From CAZYSK01 sp964649415 (GTDB lineage Bacteria; Chloroflexota; Anaerolineae; B4-G1): a DNA stretch of 64,000 nucleotides. Made by a program: the position numbers and the translations under genes. Where the stretch lies: the NCBI GenBank assembly GCA_964649415.1, contig CAZYSK010000015.1, positions 36,667 to 100,666 on the forward strand, written 5' to 3'. The notes under the pieces are model-generated. The model worked only from the letters and a program-made list of their open reading frames with translations, ran no database searches and was not told the origin of the DNA. Of this stretch, positions 44,922 through 52,178 are shown in pieces (within the stretch, counting starts at the first letter, position 1; the number at the start of each line of letters is the position of its first letter).

Positions 44922-45707
44922 ATGAGAATCGCACTGATTGGGGATATTCACGCCAATCTGCCGGCACTGGAAGCCGTGCTGGCCCACGCTGACAGCCACG
45001 ACGTCGAGGCAATCTGGCACGTCGGTGACTTCGTGGGATACGGAGCCTTTCCGGATGAAGTCGTGCGCCTGCTTCGTAAGCGAGACGATGTCCTCAGCAT
45101 TGTAGGCAACTACGATCTGAAAGTACTGAGATTCAAGAAGAAGAAGGACAAATGGCGCAAGACGAAGCAACCCGAGAAATACAGGGCCTTCGAATGGGCG
45201 TATGAGAATCTCTCCAAGAAAAGCCGCAAATACCTGCGCTTCCTGTCTCAAGAGCTACGGCTGAAGGTCAAGGGCCGCCGCATCTTGTTGACGCACGGCA
45301 GCCCTGCATCGGATGAGGAACCGATTACCGCAGACACGACAGAGAAACGACTGAGCGACTTGGCGCACGAAGCCAAGGCCGATATCATCATCAGCGGCCA
45401 TGCCCATCAAGCCCTCGTGCGCAAGGTAGACGACGTGTGGTTCATCAACACGGGTAGCGTTGGGCGGCCCGACGACGGCGATCCCCGCGCCTGCTACGCC
45501 ATCCTGGAGATCAATTCTGACCAGATTGAGGTAAACCACTACCGGGTGGCATACGATGTAGATAGGATGGTGGCCGCAATCCAAGAACACAGCCTGCCGG
45601 AGGTGTTCGCGCAGATGTTCATACAAGGACGCAGCCTGGACGCTGTGCTGGAAGCAGCGGCGGACATTGACCCCGACCGTCTGCGGTCGGCTGCGTCCGA
45701 GGTGTAG
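44922..45707 (+). CDS. metallophosphoesterase (YfcE/MJ0936-like)
   Basis: 261 residues. Calcineurin-type motifs: ALIGDIHANLPALE, HVGDFVGYGAFPDE, SIVGNYD, LTHGSP, ISGHAHQALV and NTGSVGRPDD. The family includes 2',3'-cyclic phosphodiesterases and diadenosine polyphosphatases; the substrate here is unknown. The last 12 residues (DPDRLRSAASEV) are written by an interspersed repeat (45664-45699) and look like a recent tail. It lies between ppk1 and an HD protein, so a role in polyphosphate or nucleotide turnover is possible. Confidence 0.9.
   Translation: MRIALIGDIHANLPALEAVLAHADSHDVEAIWHVGDFVGYGAFPDEVVRLLRKRDDVLSIVGNYDLKVLRFKKKKDKWRKTKQPEKYRAFEWAYENLSKKSRKYLRFLSQELRLKVKGRRILLTHGSPASDEEPITADTTEKRLSDLAHEAKADIIISGHAHQALVRKVDDVWFINTGSVGRPDDGDPRACYAILEINSDQIEVNHYRVAYDVDRMVAAIQEHSLPEVFAQMFIQGRSLDAVLEAAADIDPDRLRSAASEV
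45664..45699. repeat. interspersed repeat, copy A (CCGACCG/CGGTCGG hairpin)
   Basis: A 36-bp element shared with 60803-60838 (inverse orientation) and 62833-62870. Its core is a perfect 7-bp stem, CCGACCG (45673-45679) with CGGTCGG (45684-45690), around a TCTG loop. It forms the 3' end of the phosphoesterase gene. Confidence 0.82.
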
Positions 45708-45713
45708 GCATTC

Positions 45714-46343
45714 GTGAACCCGGCACGCCTGGAGCACGCGCAGGCCGACGACCGCATGCAGGCCGTGCTTCAACTCGCACAGAGCTGTCGATATGAGACA
45801 GAACACGCCCACCAGGTCACGCGGCTGGCGCTGCGGCTGTTCGATGAACTGCAGCCCTTGCACAGCCAGGGCGATACAGAGCGCTTCTGGCTACAGTGCG
45901 GGGCACTTCTCCACGACATCGGCTGGGTCAAGGGACAGCAGAAGCACCACAAGACGTCGCTACAGATCATTCTCAACGCGCCGAGCCTGCCTTTCGATGA
46001 GCGAGAGCGGCTTATCATCGCCTCAATCGCCCGCTATCACCGCAAGGCGCTCCCTCACGCAGGACACGCGCACTTCGCCGCACTGGAGGAAGCAGATCAG
46101 CACATCGTAAAGGTGCTGGCGGGAATGCTGCGCGTGGCCGACGGCCTGGACCGGACGCACTGGTGCGTCGTAAACGACCTCTCGTGCGAGATCTCGGCAA
46201 CCACGATCACCATACGGTGCGCCGTGAATGGGTACGCCGAACCCGAACGGCTGGAGGCACTCGAAAAAGGCGGGCTGCTCGAGCAGGTCTTCAACAGGCA
46301 GTTGGCCATCGAATGGCATCTCGATCGCGCCTCCAGGGCGTGA
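45714..46343 (+). CDS. HD domain protein related to the exopolyphosphatase (Ppx/GppA) C-terminal domain
   Basis: 209 residues from GTG 45714, 6 bp after the phosphoesterase stop. The HD motif reads QCGALLHDIGW, preceded by YETEHAHQVTRLALRLFDEL and followed by HKTSLQIILNAPSLPFDERERLIIASIARYH, exactly as in the C-terminal region of Ppx/GppA. The N-terminal ASKHA phosphatase domains are absent, so it cannot be a full exopolyphosphatase. It may regulate or assist polyphosphate turnover, or act as a (p)ppGpp-type hydrolase; neither is shown. Confidence 0.88.
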   Translation: MNPARLEHAQADDRMQAVLQLAQSCRYETEHAHQVTRLALRLFDELQPLHSQGDTERFWLQCGALLHDIGWVKGQQKHHKTSLQIILNAPSLPFDERERLIIASIARYHRKALPHAGHAHFAALEEADQHIVKVLAGMLRVADGLDRTHWCVVNDLSCEISATTITIRCAVNGYAEPERLEALEKGGLLEQVFNRQLAIEWHLDRASRA

Positions 46344-46348
46344 GAGTT

Positions 46349-46377
46349 TTGCCAGAACGCACCGGAGATGGTATAAT
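46349..46377 (+). promoter_or_regulatory. promoter of the T-box operon
   Basis: TTGCCA (46349-46354), 17 bp, TATAAT (46372-46377), just upstream of the T-box leader. Confidence 0.84.
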
Positions 46378-46400
46378 CGCCCACAATTGAGTATGGAAAT

Positions 46401-46666
46401 GCGTTGAGCGGGACGAGTACTATCCGGGCAAGGTCCCAGAGAGAGGGTGTCACCGGCTGAGAGCCCCCTTGACCGGACGGATGGGAAAACCCCCCGCGAG
46501 TGGATCCCCCAAATCGCCAATGCCCAGCGAGAGGCGCGGGCGAGAGTATGGAATCCCGGGACGGCCCGTTACCGCCGCAGTGAGTGCGACGACAGGCAAG
46601 GCCTGTCGCCTGAACTTGGGTGGAACCACGTGGGAAACCTCCGCGCCCCAGGGCACGGGGGTTTTT
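46401..46666 (+). promoter_or_regulatory. T-box leader (tRNA-sensing riboswitch), probably threonine
   Basis: The T-box sequence TTGGGTGGAACCACG (about 46616-46630) is unmistakable. Stem I elements are seen upstream: GAGTA (about 46415-46419) and CAGAGAG (about 46437-46443). A tentative specifier is ACC (46472-46474), a Thr codon, after the 3' side of stem I. A terminator follows at 46638-46666. The leader senses uncharged tRNA and lets RNA polymerase read into aspartate kinase. Threonine specificity is inferred from threonine synthase in the operon and from the ACC triplet. Confidence 0.92.
46638..46666 (+). terminator. T-box terminator hairpin
   Basis: CCTCCG (46638-46643) pairs with CGGGGG (46656-46661), with an inner GCC/GGC pairing and a TTTTT run (46662-46666). 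The 5' arm lies just after the T-box motif, so antiterminator formation would compete with it. Confidence 0.85.
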
Positions 46667-46688
46667 GCGTACATAGGAGGTGCAGGAT

Positions 46689-48149
46689 ATGACTACACTG
46701 ATTATGAAGTTCGGCGGCACGTCCGTGGGCAGCGCCGAGGCGCTGGCCCAGGCCGCCAACATCGTCCTGGAGCAGGTCAAAGGATGGGACCGGCTGACCG
46801 TGGTTGTCTCGGCCATGAGTGGCGTCACCGACGCGCTCGTCAAGGGGGCACTGACCGCCGCCTCCGGTGACGACCGAACCTATCGCGCCATTGTCACCGA
46901 CCTCCGGGTCCGCCACTACCGGGCAGTGGATGCCTTGCAGTGCCCCGATCCTGCTGAAGCGGAGAACGCAAACGACGAGCGCGCACAACTGCTGGCGACG
47001 ATAGACCAACTCCTGGATGAGTTCGCCACCTTTTGTCACAGCGTGTACGTGCTGGGAGAGGTCACCCCGCGCGCGATGGACGCCATCACGTCGGTCGGCG
47101 AGCGCATCAACGCCCGCACGCTGGCTGCCCTGCTCCGCCAGCGGGGGGCGCGGGCCGAAGCAGTGGACGCAACTGAGTTGATCGTCACCGACGATCAGTT
47201 CCAGAACGCCGTGCCCCTGATGGACGCAACTCGCGCCCGCGTATCGGCCCGCCTGATCCCGCTGCTAGACGACGGCATCACCCCCGTCGTGACCGGCTTC
47301 ATCGGTGCCACGGCGGATGGCGTGACGAGTACGTTGGGACGGGGAGGAAGCGACTACAGCGCCGCCATACTGGGCGCTTGTCTGGACGCCGACGAGGTCT
47401 GGACGTGGACCGACGTGGACGGCGTGATGACAGCCGACCCCCGGATCATGCCCGACGCGCGCGTCATCCCGGCCCTCTCGTACGGCGAGGTGGGTGAGTT
47501 GGCCTATTTTGGGGCAAAGGTGCTGCACCCCCGGACCATCCGGCCCGTCGTCGAGCGCGGCATCCCGCTGTGGGTGAAGAACACCTTCAACCCCTCGTGC
47601 CCAGGCACCCGCGTCGCGCGCGACGCAGAGAGCACGCCGGGCACCGTCAAGGCCGTCACCGCGATCAAAGGCCTGAGCATGGTGACGGTGGAGGGACGCG
47701 GCATGATGGGCGTGCCAGGTATCGCCGCTCGCACGTTCGCCGCCGTCGCCAGCCAGGGGGCCAGCGTGCTGATGATCTCCCAGGCCTCGTCAGAACAGTC
47801 CATCTGCTTCGTCATTCCCACAGAGACGGTACCGCCGGTCATCCAGGCTATCGAAAAGGCGATGGCCCTGGAACTGGCTCGCCGGGACATCGACCGCGTA
47901 TGGTCACTGGACGACGTGGTCATCGTGAGCGCCGTGGGCGCCGGCATACGCACCACGCCGGGCGTTGCGGCCCGCATATTCGGCGCGCTGGGTCAGAGAG
48001 ACATCAACGTCGTCGCCGTAGCTCAGGGCTCGTCTGACTGCAGCATATCTCTCGTCGTCGCAGCGGACGACGCCGCCCACGCAGTGCGGCAAATCCACGA
48101 CGAGGCTGTCATCAACGGAGACTCGTCCCTCGAAGGGGGTACAGAATGA
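46689..48149 (+). CDS. aspartate kinase, monofunctional, two ACT domains
   Basis: 486 residues from ATG 46689 (AGGAGG 8 bp upstream). First step of the aspartate family pathway: aspartate plus ATP to aspartyl phosphate. IMKFGGTSVGSAEAL is the ATP/Asp site, VTGFIGATADGVTSTLGRGGSDYSAA and TWTDVDGVMTADPRI the kinase core, LSYGEVGELAYFGAKVLHPRT the family signature. Two ACT domains (about 325-400 and 405-480; VEGRGMMGVPGIAARTF, VGAGIRTTPGVAARIF) give feedback control. Length and tandem ACT layout match the ThrA/LysC III-type enzymes. No homoserine dehydrogenase domain is present. Confidence 0.96.
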   Translation: MTTLIMKFGGTSVGSAEALAQAANIVLEQVKGWDRLTVVVSAMSGVTDALVKGALTAASGDDRTYRAIVTDLRVRHYRAVDALQCPDPAEAENANDERAQLLATIDQLLDEFATFCHSVYVLGEVTPRAMDAITSVGERINARTLAALLRQRGARAEAVDATELIVTDDQFQNAVPLMDATRARVSARLIPLLDDGITPVVTGFIGATADGVTSTLGRGGSDYSAAILGACLDADEVWTWTDVDGVMTADPRIMPDARVIPALSYGEVGELAYFGAKVLHPRTIRPVVERGIPLWVKNTFNPSCPGTRVARDAESTPGTVKAVTAIKGLSMVTVEGRGMMGVPGIAARTFAAVASQGASVLMISQASSEQSICFVIPTETVPPVIQAIEKAMALELARRDIDRVWSLDDVVIVSAVGAGIRTTPGVAARIFGALGQRDINVVAVAQGSSDCSISLVVAADDAAHAVRQIHDEAVINGDSSLEGGTE

Positions 48150-49294
48150 ACAGCGCTGGGCGCACATCCGTGTCCGAATTCCTGGGCGACCTCATCGTCT
48201 ACCGCAACCTGGTACCGGTTGATCGGCAGCTACCGCCTTTGGCGGCGATCAGGCAACAGGCGGGCCTGCCAGGGAACGCCGTCCCGCGCAAGAGCGCGCC
48301 GGAGTACGGTCGCGTCATGGCCCACCTGTTGACGCAGGCGCGGTCGCTGGATATGCCCAAGACTGCGATCGAGCGGCTGGCCTACGTGGGGGACACGCAA
48401 CTCAACGACGTCACCGCGTTCACTAACCTGTGCCGGGCTGGCGGGTGGTCCGGGCGGGCCTTCATCGCAGCCGAGCAGGACGCGCCCGCGTCCACAGAGA
48501 TCGTCGAGCAGGATGAAGGGACCCTCTATCTGGCCAACCGCTGGGCAGCGCTGGCGGATTTCGACCGCTTCTGCCGGGCTGGCGGATTCCCATTCGACGA
48601 GCGGACGGCGGTAGTCGTTGATCTCGACAAGACGGCGATTGGAGCGCGGGGCCGCAACGATCACGTCATCGACAGTGCGCGCGTCGATGCAGTGCGCCGC
48701 ACCGTCGGCGACCTGCTCGGCCAGGGGTTCGACGCGGTGGGCTTTGAAGAGGGATACCAGTGCCTCAACCAGCCCGAGTATCACCCCTTCACCGCCGACA
48801 ACCAGGATTACCTGGCCTACGTATGCCTGATCCTGGGGAGCGGCCTGTACGCCCTCCAGAACCTGGTAGCCGACGTGCAAGCCGGCCGGATGGACAGCTT
48901 CGAGCAGTTCATCGCCGCCACGGACGAGCGCGCTGGCGAGTTGCCCACCGAGCTGCGCCACACTCACGAGATGGTCTATGCCCTGGTGCGCGAGGGTGAC
49001 CCCACTCCGTTCAAGGCGTTTCGCGCCACCGAGTACCTGGCCACCGTCGAGCGCATGGGGTGCCTGGGTGACGATGTCCCCGTGGCGCAACTGCTGGATC
49101 GGGAGATCACTATCACGCAGGAGGTGCGGGAAATGGCGCTGGCCTGGCAAGACCGCGGCGCGCTGCTCTTCGGCCTGTCTGACAAGCCGGATGAAGCCTC
49201 CCTGCCGACCGATGCCCAGGCGGCGCGAGGCTACCTGCCCATCCACCGAATGGAGACTCACGCCGTAGGGGCAGGTCTTGTGCCTGCCCAGTGA
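48146..49294 (+). CDS. HAD-like protein with unusual motif order, unknown role
   Basis: 382 residues; ATGA overlap with the aspartate kinase stop. Three HAD-type motifs can be read, but out of order: YVGDTQLNDVTAF (80-92, like motif IV), VVVDLDKTAIGARGRND (156-172, like motif I with DxD) and LFGLSDKPDEAS (341-352, like motif II). It could be a permuted or composite phosphatase. The tail AVGAGLVPAQ is written by a GGGCAGG/CCTGCCC repeat. Between aspartate kinase and threonine synthase under a Thr-type T-box, a role in threonine metabolism is inferred; no homoserine kinase or phosphatase role is proven. Confidence 0.75.
   Translation: MNSAGRTSVSEFLGDLIVYRNLVPVDRQLPPLAAIRQQAGLPGNAVPRKSAPEYGRVMAHLLTQARSLDMPKTAIERLAYVGDTQLNDVTAFTNLCRAGGWSGRAFIAAEQDAPASTEIVEQDEGTLYLANRWAALADFDRFCRAGGFPFDERTAVVVDLDKTAIGARGRNDHVIDSARVDAVRRTVGDLLGQGFDAVGFEEGYQCLNQPEYHPFTADNQDYLAYVCLILGSGLYALQNLVADVQAGRMDSFEQFIAATDERAGELPTELRHTHEMVYALVREGDPTPFKAFRATEYLATVERMGCLGDDVPVAQLLDREITITQEVREMALAWQDRGALLFGLSDKPDEASLPTDAQAARGYLPIHRMETHAVGAGLVPAQ
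49269..49289. repeat. GGGCAGG/CCTGCCC palindromic element
   Basis: GGGCAGG (49269-49275) and CCTGCCC (49283-49289) flank a 7-nt loop. The element provides the last codons (GAGLVPAQ) of the upstream gene. Confidence 0.78.
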
Positions 49295-49315
49295 GTGAGA
49301 ATGAGAGGTCAAACC

Positions 49316-50662
49316 ATGTCCTACAACTGCTGGTTCGAATGCGTTCGCGGCTGCGGCCGCCGCTATTCCATCTACGACGTCGTCTATCGCTGCGAAGACT
49401 GTGGCGGGCTGCTGAACGTGGCGCACGATCTGGAGGCTCTGAAGGATCGCAGCGCCCCCGAGTGGCAGGCCCTCTTCGCGCAGCGCACCCACTCCGGCCC
49501 GTGGCCCTACGGCAGCGGCGTGTGGGGCAAGAAGGAATGGGTATGCCCCCAGATTGACGACGCCAACGTCGTCTCACTGGGGGAGGGAAACACCGCCCTC
49601 TTGCACGTAGAGCCGCTGGGACGCGCGCTCGGTCTGCCCGACCTGTGGGTGAAGCAGTGCGGAACCAGCCACACCGGATCGTTCAAAGACCTGGGTATGA
49701 CGGTGCTCGTCTCAGCCGTGCGGCAGATGATGGCCGACGGCCAGCCGATCCGGGCCGTGGCCTGTGCCTCCACCGGTGACACCTCAGCTGCACTGGCCGC
49801 CTATTGCGCCGCCGCTGGCATCCCCGCCATCGTGTTCCTGCCTCGGGGCAAGGTATCCACGGCACAACTGGCCCAACCCATCGCCAACGGCGCACTCGTC
49901 CTGGCACTCGACACGGACTTCGACGGGTGCATGCGGATCGTGCAACAGGTCACCGCCGATCACACGATCTACCTGGCCAACTCGATGAATTCGCTGCGCA
50001 TCGAGGGACAGAAGACAGTAGTCATCGAGATCGCCCAACAACTCGGCTGGGAGCCGCCGGACTGGGTGGTCATACCGGCCGGCAATCTGGGCAACGTCAG
50101 CGCCCTGGGACGCGGCTTCCTGATGATGAAGGAGTTGGGCCTTATCAGCCGCCTGCCACGCATCGTCTGCACCCAGGCAGAGCACGCTAATCCGCTCTAC
50201 CTGAGCTATCTGACGGGCTTCAAGGAATACCAGCCTGTACCTGCGCGGAAGACACTGGCCAGCGCCATCCAGATCGGCGCGCCGGTGAGCTACGAGCGAG
50301 CGGTCAAGGTGCTGCAGGCATTCGAGGGCATCGTGGAACAGGCCAGCGAGGACGAACTGGCCAACGCAGCCGCCCGCGCTGACCGTGCCGGCCTCTACTG
50401 CTGCCCCCAGACTGGCGTGGCGCTGGCGGCGTTGTCGAGACTGGTGGAGCGAGGCGAGATCCTGCCCCGCGACCGCGTCGTGCTCATCTCCACCGCCCAC
50501 GGCCTCAAGTTCACCGGCTTCAAAGTGGGCTACCACGAGGGCACGCTGGCACAGGTCGTCGCCCATCACGCCAACCCACCGCTGGAGCTGCCGGCCGACT
50601 GCGCGACCGTGCGCGACACGATCGACCAAGCCATCGGGGGCGGATTGAAGCAAGCCGCGTGA
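49316..50662 (+). CDS. thrC: threonine synthase (PLP-dependent)
   Basis: 448 residues. ATG 49316 is preferred (GAGAGG 6 bp upstream); ATG 49301 and GTG 49295 are alternatives. It converts O-phosphohomoserine to threonine. The N-terminus has a Cys pattern (CWFECVRGCGRRY...CEDCGG) resembling a zinc knuckle seen in some archaeal/actinobacterial ThrC. The PLP Lys is in QCGTSHTGSFKDLGMTVLV, the phosphate loop in VIPAGNLGNVSA, and STGDTSAALAAYCAAAGI completes the fold-type II set. Last gene of the T-box operon. Confidence 0.96.
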   Translation: MSYNCWFECVRGCGRRYSIYDVVYRCEDCGGLLNVAHDLEALKDRSAPEWQALFAQRTHSGPWPYGSGVWGKKEWVCPQIDDANVVSLGEGNTALLHVEPLGRALGLPDLWVKQCGTSHTGSFKDLGMTVLVSAVRQMMADGQPIRAVACASTGDTSAALAAYCAAAGIPAIVFLPRGKVSTAQLAQPIANGALVLALDTDFDGCMRIVQQVTADHTIYLANSMNSLRIEGQKTVVIEIAQQLGWEPPDWVVIPAGNLGNVSALGRGFLMMKELGLISRLPRIVCTQAEHANPLYLSYLTGFKEYQPVPARKTLASAIQIGAPVSYERAVKVLQAFEGIVEQASEDELANAAARADRAGLYCCPQTGVALAALSRLVERGEILPRDRVVLISTAHGLKFTGFKVGYHEGTLAQVVAHHANPPLELPADCATVRDTIDQAIGGGLKQAA

Positions 50663-50667
50663 GCCGC

Positions 50668-50695
50668 GACGCGGGCACTCATTTGTGCCCGCGTC
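50668..50695. terminator. strong hairpin after thrC, terminator-like
   Basis: A perfect 11-bp stem, GACGCGGGCAC (50668-50678) with GTGCCCGCGTC (50685-50695), and a 6-nt loop. No T run follows, and the right arm overlaps the -35 box of the next promoter. Confidence 0.62.
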
Positions 50696-50711
50696 CCGAT
50701 CAGGTTATAAT
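50683..50711 (+). promoter_or_regulatory. promoter of the DUF1499-PPK2 pair
   Basis: TTGTGC (50683-50688), 17 bp, TATAAT (50706-50711), 82 bp before the ATG at 50793. Confidence 0.7.
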
Positions 50712-50792
50712 CAAAATCTGTGGTCGCCCGTGTCACGGACAGAATGGCCCTCCACCGGCCAGATCGACAAGCAAGGAGGGAGGGAGACAACC

Positions 50793-51275
50793 ATGTCAGA
50801 ATGGCACAAAGTCCTCTTGGCACTTGGCATCATTGCGGTTGTCGTCTTGCTGGGGAGAACAGGACTTCGCAGGCTGGTTGCCCTGATCTCCAAACGCCCT
50901 GACAATCTCGGCGTGACAGACGGAAAGCTCGCGCCCTGCCCCGCTTCGCCGAACTGTGTCTCCACGCAGAGCGAAGATGAACGGCATCGGATGGAACCAA
51001 TCCCGTACACTACCTCAACGGAGGAAGCGCGTCGGAAGATCGTCCAGATCATCCGCTCGATGGAACGAGCGCGCGTCATCACCGAGGATGATCGCTACGT
51101 CTACGCCGAGTTTCAGACCGCAGGCCTGCAATACACCGACGACGTGGAGTGCTACTTCGATGAGGACGCTCACGTAATCCACTTTCGTTCAGCCGCGCGA
51201 CTGCCCTACTGGGATTGGGGCGTGAACAGAAAACGGATGCAGAGCATCCAGAGCGCGTTCTGGGAGGCACAATGA
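50793..51275 (+). CDS. DUF1499 family protein, N-terminally membrane anchored
   Basis: 160 residues from ATG 50793 with AAGGAGGGAGGG ahead. The N-terminal helix (about 7-27, LLALGIIAVVVLLGRTGLRRLV) anchors the domain. The family block LGVTDGKLAPCPASPNCVSTQSEDE, the middle ARVITEDDRYVYAEFQT and VECYFDEDAHVIHFRSAARL all match DUF1499, whose function is unknown. Its stop overlaps the start of the PPK2 gene as ATGA, so the two products are probably made together. Confidence 0.9.
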   Translation: MSEWHKVLLALGIIAVVVLLGRTGLRRLVALISKRPDNLGVTDGKLAPCPASPNCVSTQSEDERHRMEPIPYTTSTEEARRKIVQIIRSMERARVITEDDRYVYAEFQTAGLQYTDDVECYFDEDAHVIHFRSAARLPYWDWGVNRKRMQSIQSAFWEAQ

Positions 51276-52072
51276 ACGCAAGCGAGTACTTCGTGAAACC
51301 GGGCAGCAAGGTTGATCTCAGCGATTGGGACCCAAACGAGAAAAGGGAAGACAAGCAGAGCGGGCGGGCGGCACTGCTGGCGCTCAACGAGCGCCTGGAG
51401 GCGCTGCAGGAGATGCTCTACGCGGAGCATAAACATAAGGTGCTCGTTGTATTGCAGGCCATGGATACCGGCGGGAAGGACGGCGTCATCCGTCACGTCT
51501 TCGAGGGCGTAAACCCCCAGGGCGTCAAGGTCGCGAACTTCAGAGTGCCCACGGCCGAGGAACTGGACCACGACTACCTGTGGCGGGTTCACCAGCATAC
51601 ACCAGCCAAGGGTGAGATCGTGATCTTCAATCGCAGCCACTACGAGGACGTCCTGGCGGTTCGAGTGCTCAACCTGGCCCCGAAGGCCGTATGGAGCAAA
51701 CGCTACGCGCACATCAACGACTTCGAGCGCATGTTGTCCGACGAAGGCACGACGATTCTGAAGTTCTTCCTGCACATCGACCGCGACGAACAGCGGGAAC
51801 GACTGCAGGCCCGGCTCGACGAACCGAACAAGCGCTGGAAGTTCAACCGAGGCGACCTGAAGGCACGCAAGCTGTGGCCGGATTACGAGCGCGCCTACGA
51901 GGACGTGCTCAGCAAGACGAGCACCGAGTGGGCTCCCTGGGTCATCGTTCCGGCCAACCGAAAGTGGTACCGCAACCTGGTCGTAGCCACGATACTGGTC
52001 GAGACGCTGGAAAAGCTTGACATGAGCTATCCCCAGCCAGAGGAAGACCTGGACGACGTAGTGATTGAGTAA
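51272..52072 (+). CDS. polyphosphate kinase 2 family protein (class III-like)
   Basis: 266 residues. VVLQAMDTGGKDGVIRHVFEGVNPQGVKV is the Walker A block, IVIFNRSHYEDVLAVRVLNL the Walker B/lid block with N and H in place of DRSWY, and IDRDEQRERLQARLDEPNKRWKFNRGDL and TSTEWAPWVIVPANRKWYRNL follow the PPK2_rel pattern. It differs clearly from the tandem pair at 41087-42696 and matches enzymes that phosphorylate both AMP and ADP. It is translationally coupled to a DUF1499 gene. Confidence 0.93.
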   Translation: MNASEYFVKPGSKVDLSDWDPNEKREDKQSGRAALLALNERLEALQEMLYAEHKHKVLVVLQAMDTGGKDGVIRHVFEGVNPQGVKVANFRVPTAEELDHDYLWRVHQHTPAKGEIVIFNRSHYEDVLAVRVLNLAPKAVWSKRYAHINDFERMLSDEGTTILKFFLHIDRDEQRERLQARLDEPNKRWKFNRGDLKARKLWPDYERAYEDVLSKTSTEWAPWVIVPANRKWYRNLVVATILVETLEKLDMSYPQPEEDLDDVVIE

Positions 52073-52088
52073 TCACCCACCTCCGTAC

Positions 52089-52145
52089 GAAACCAGGTCT
52101 CTGGCGATGATACATCGCATGGAAAACCTGGTTTCTCAGATACGG
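52089..52145. repeat. nested inverted repeat in the leader of the glycyl radical enzyme gene
   Basis: An outer perfect 10-bp stem, GAAACCAGGT (52089-52098) with ACCTGGTTTC (52136-52145), encloses an inner GCGATG/CATCGC stem (52104-52109 with 52113-52118). A decayed relative of the left half lies at about 34107-34133. It ends 33 bp before the GRE start, ahead of the AAGGAGG ribosome site. Confidence 0.78.
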
Positions 52146-52178
52146 GAACCGCGCCCCTGCTGTTAAGGAGGATCACCG

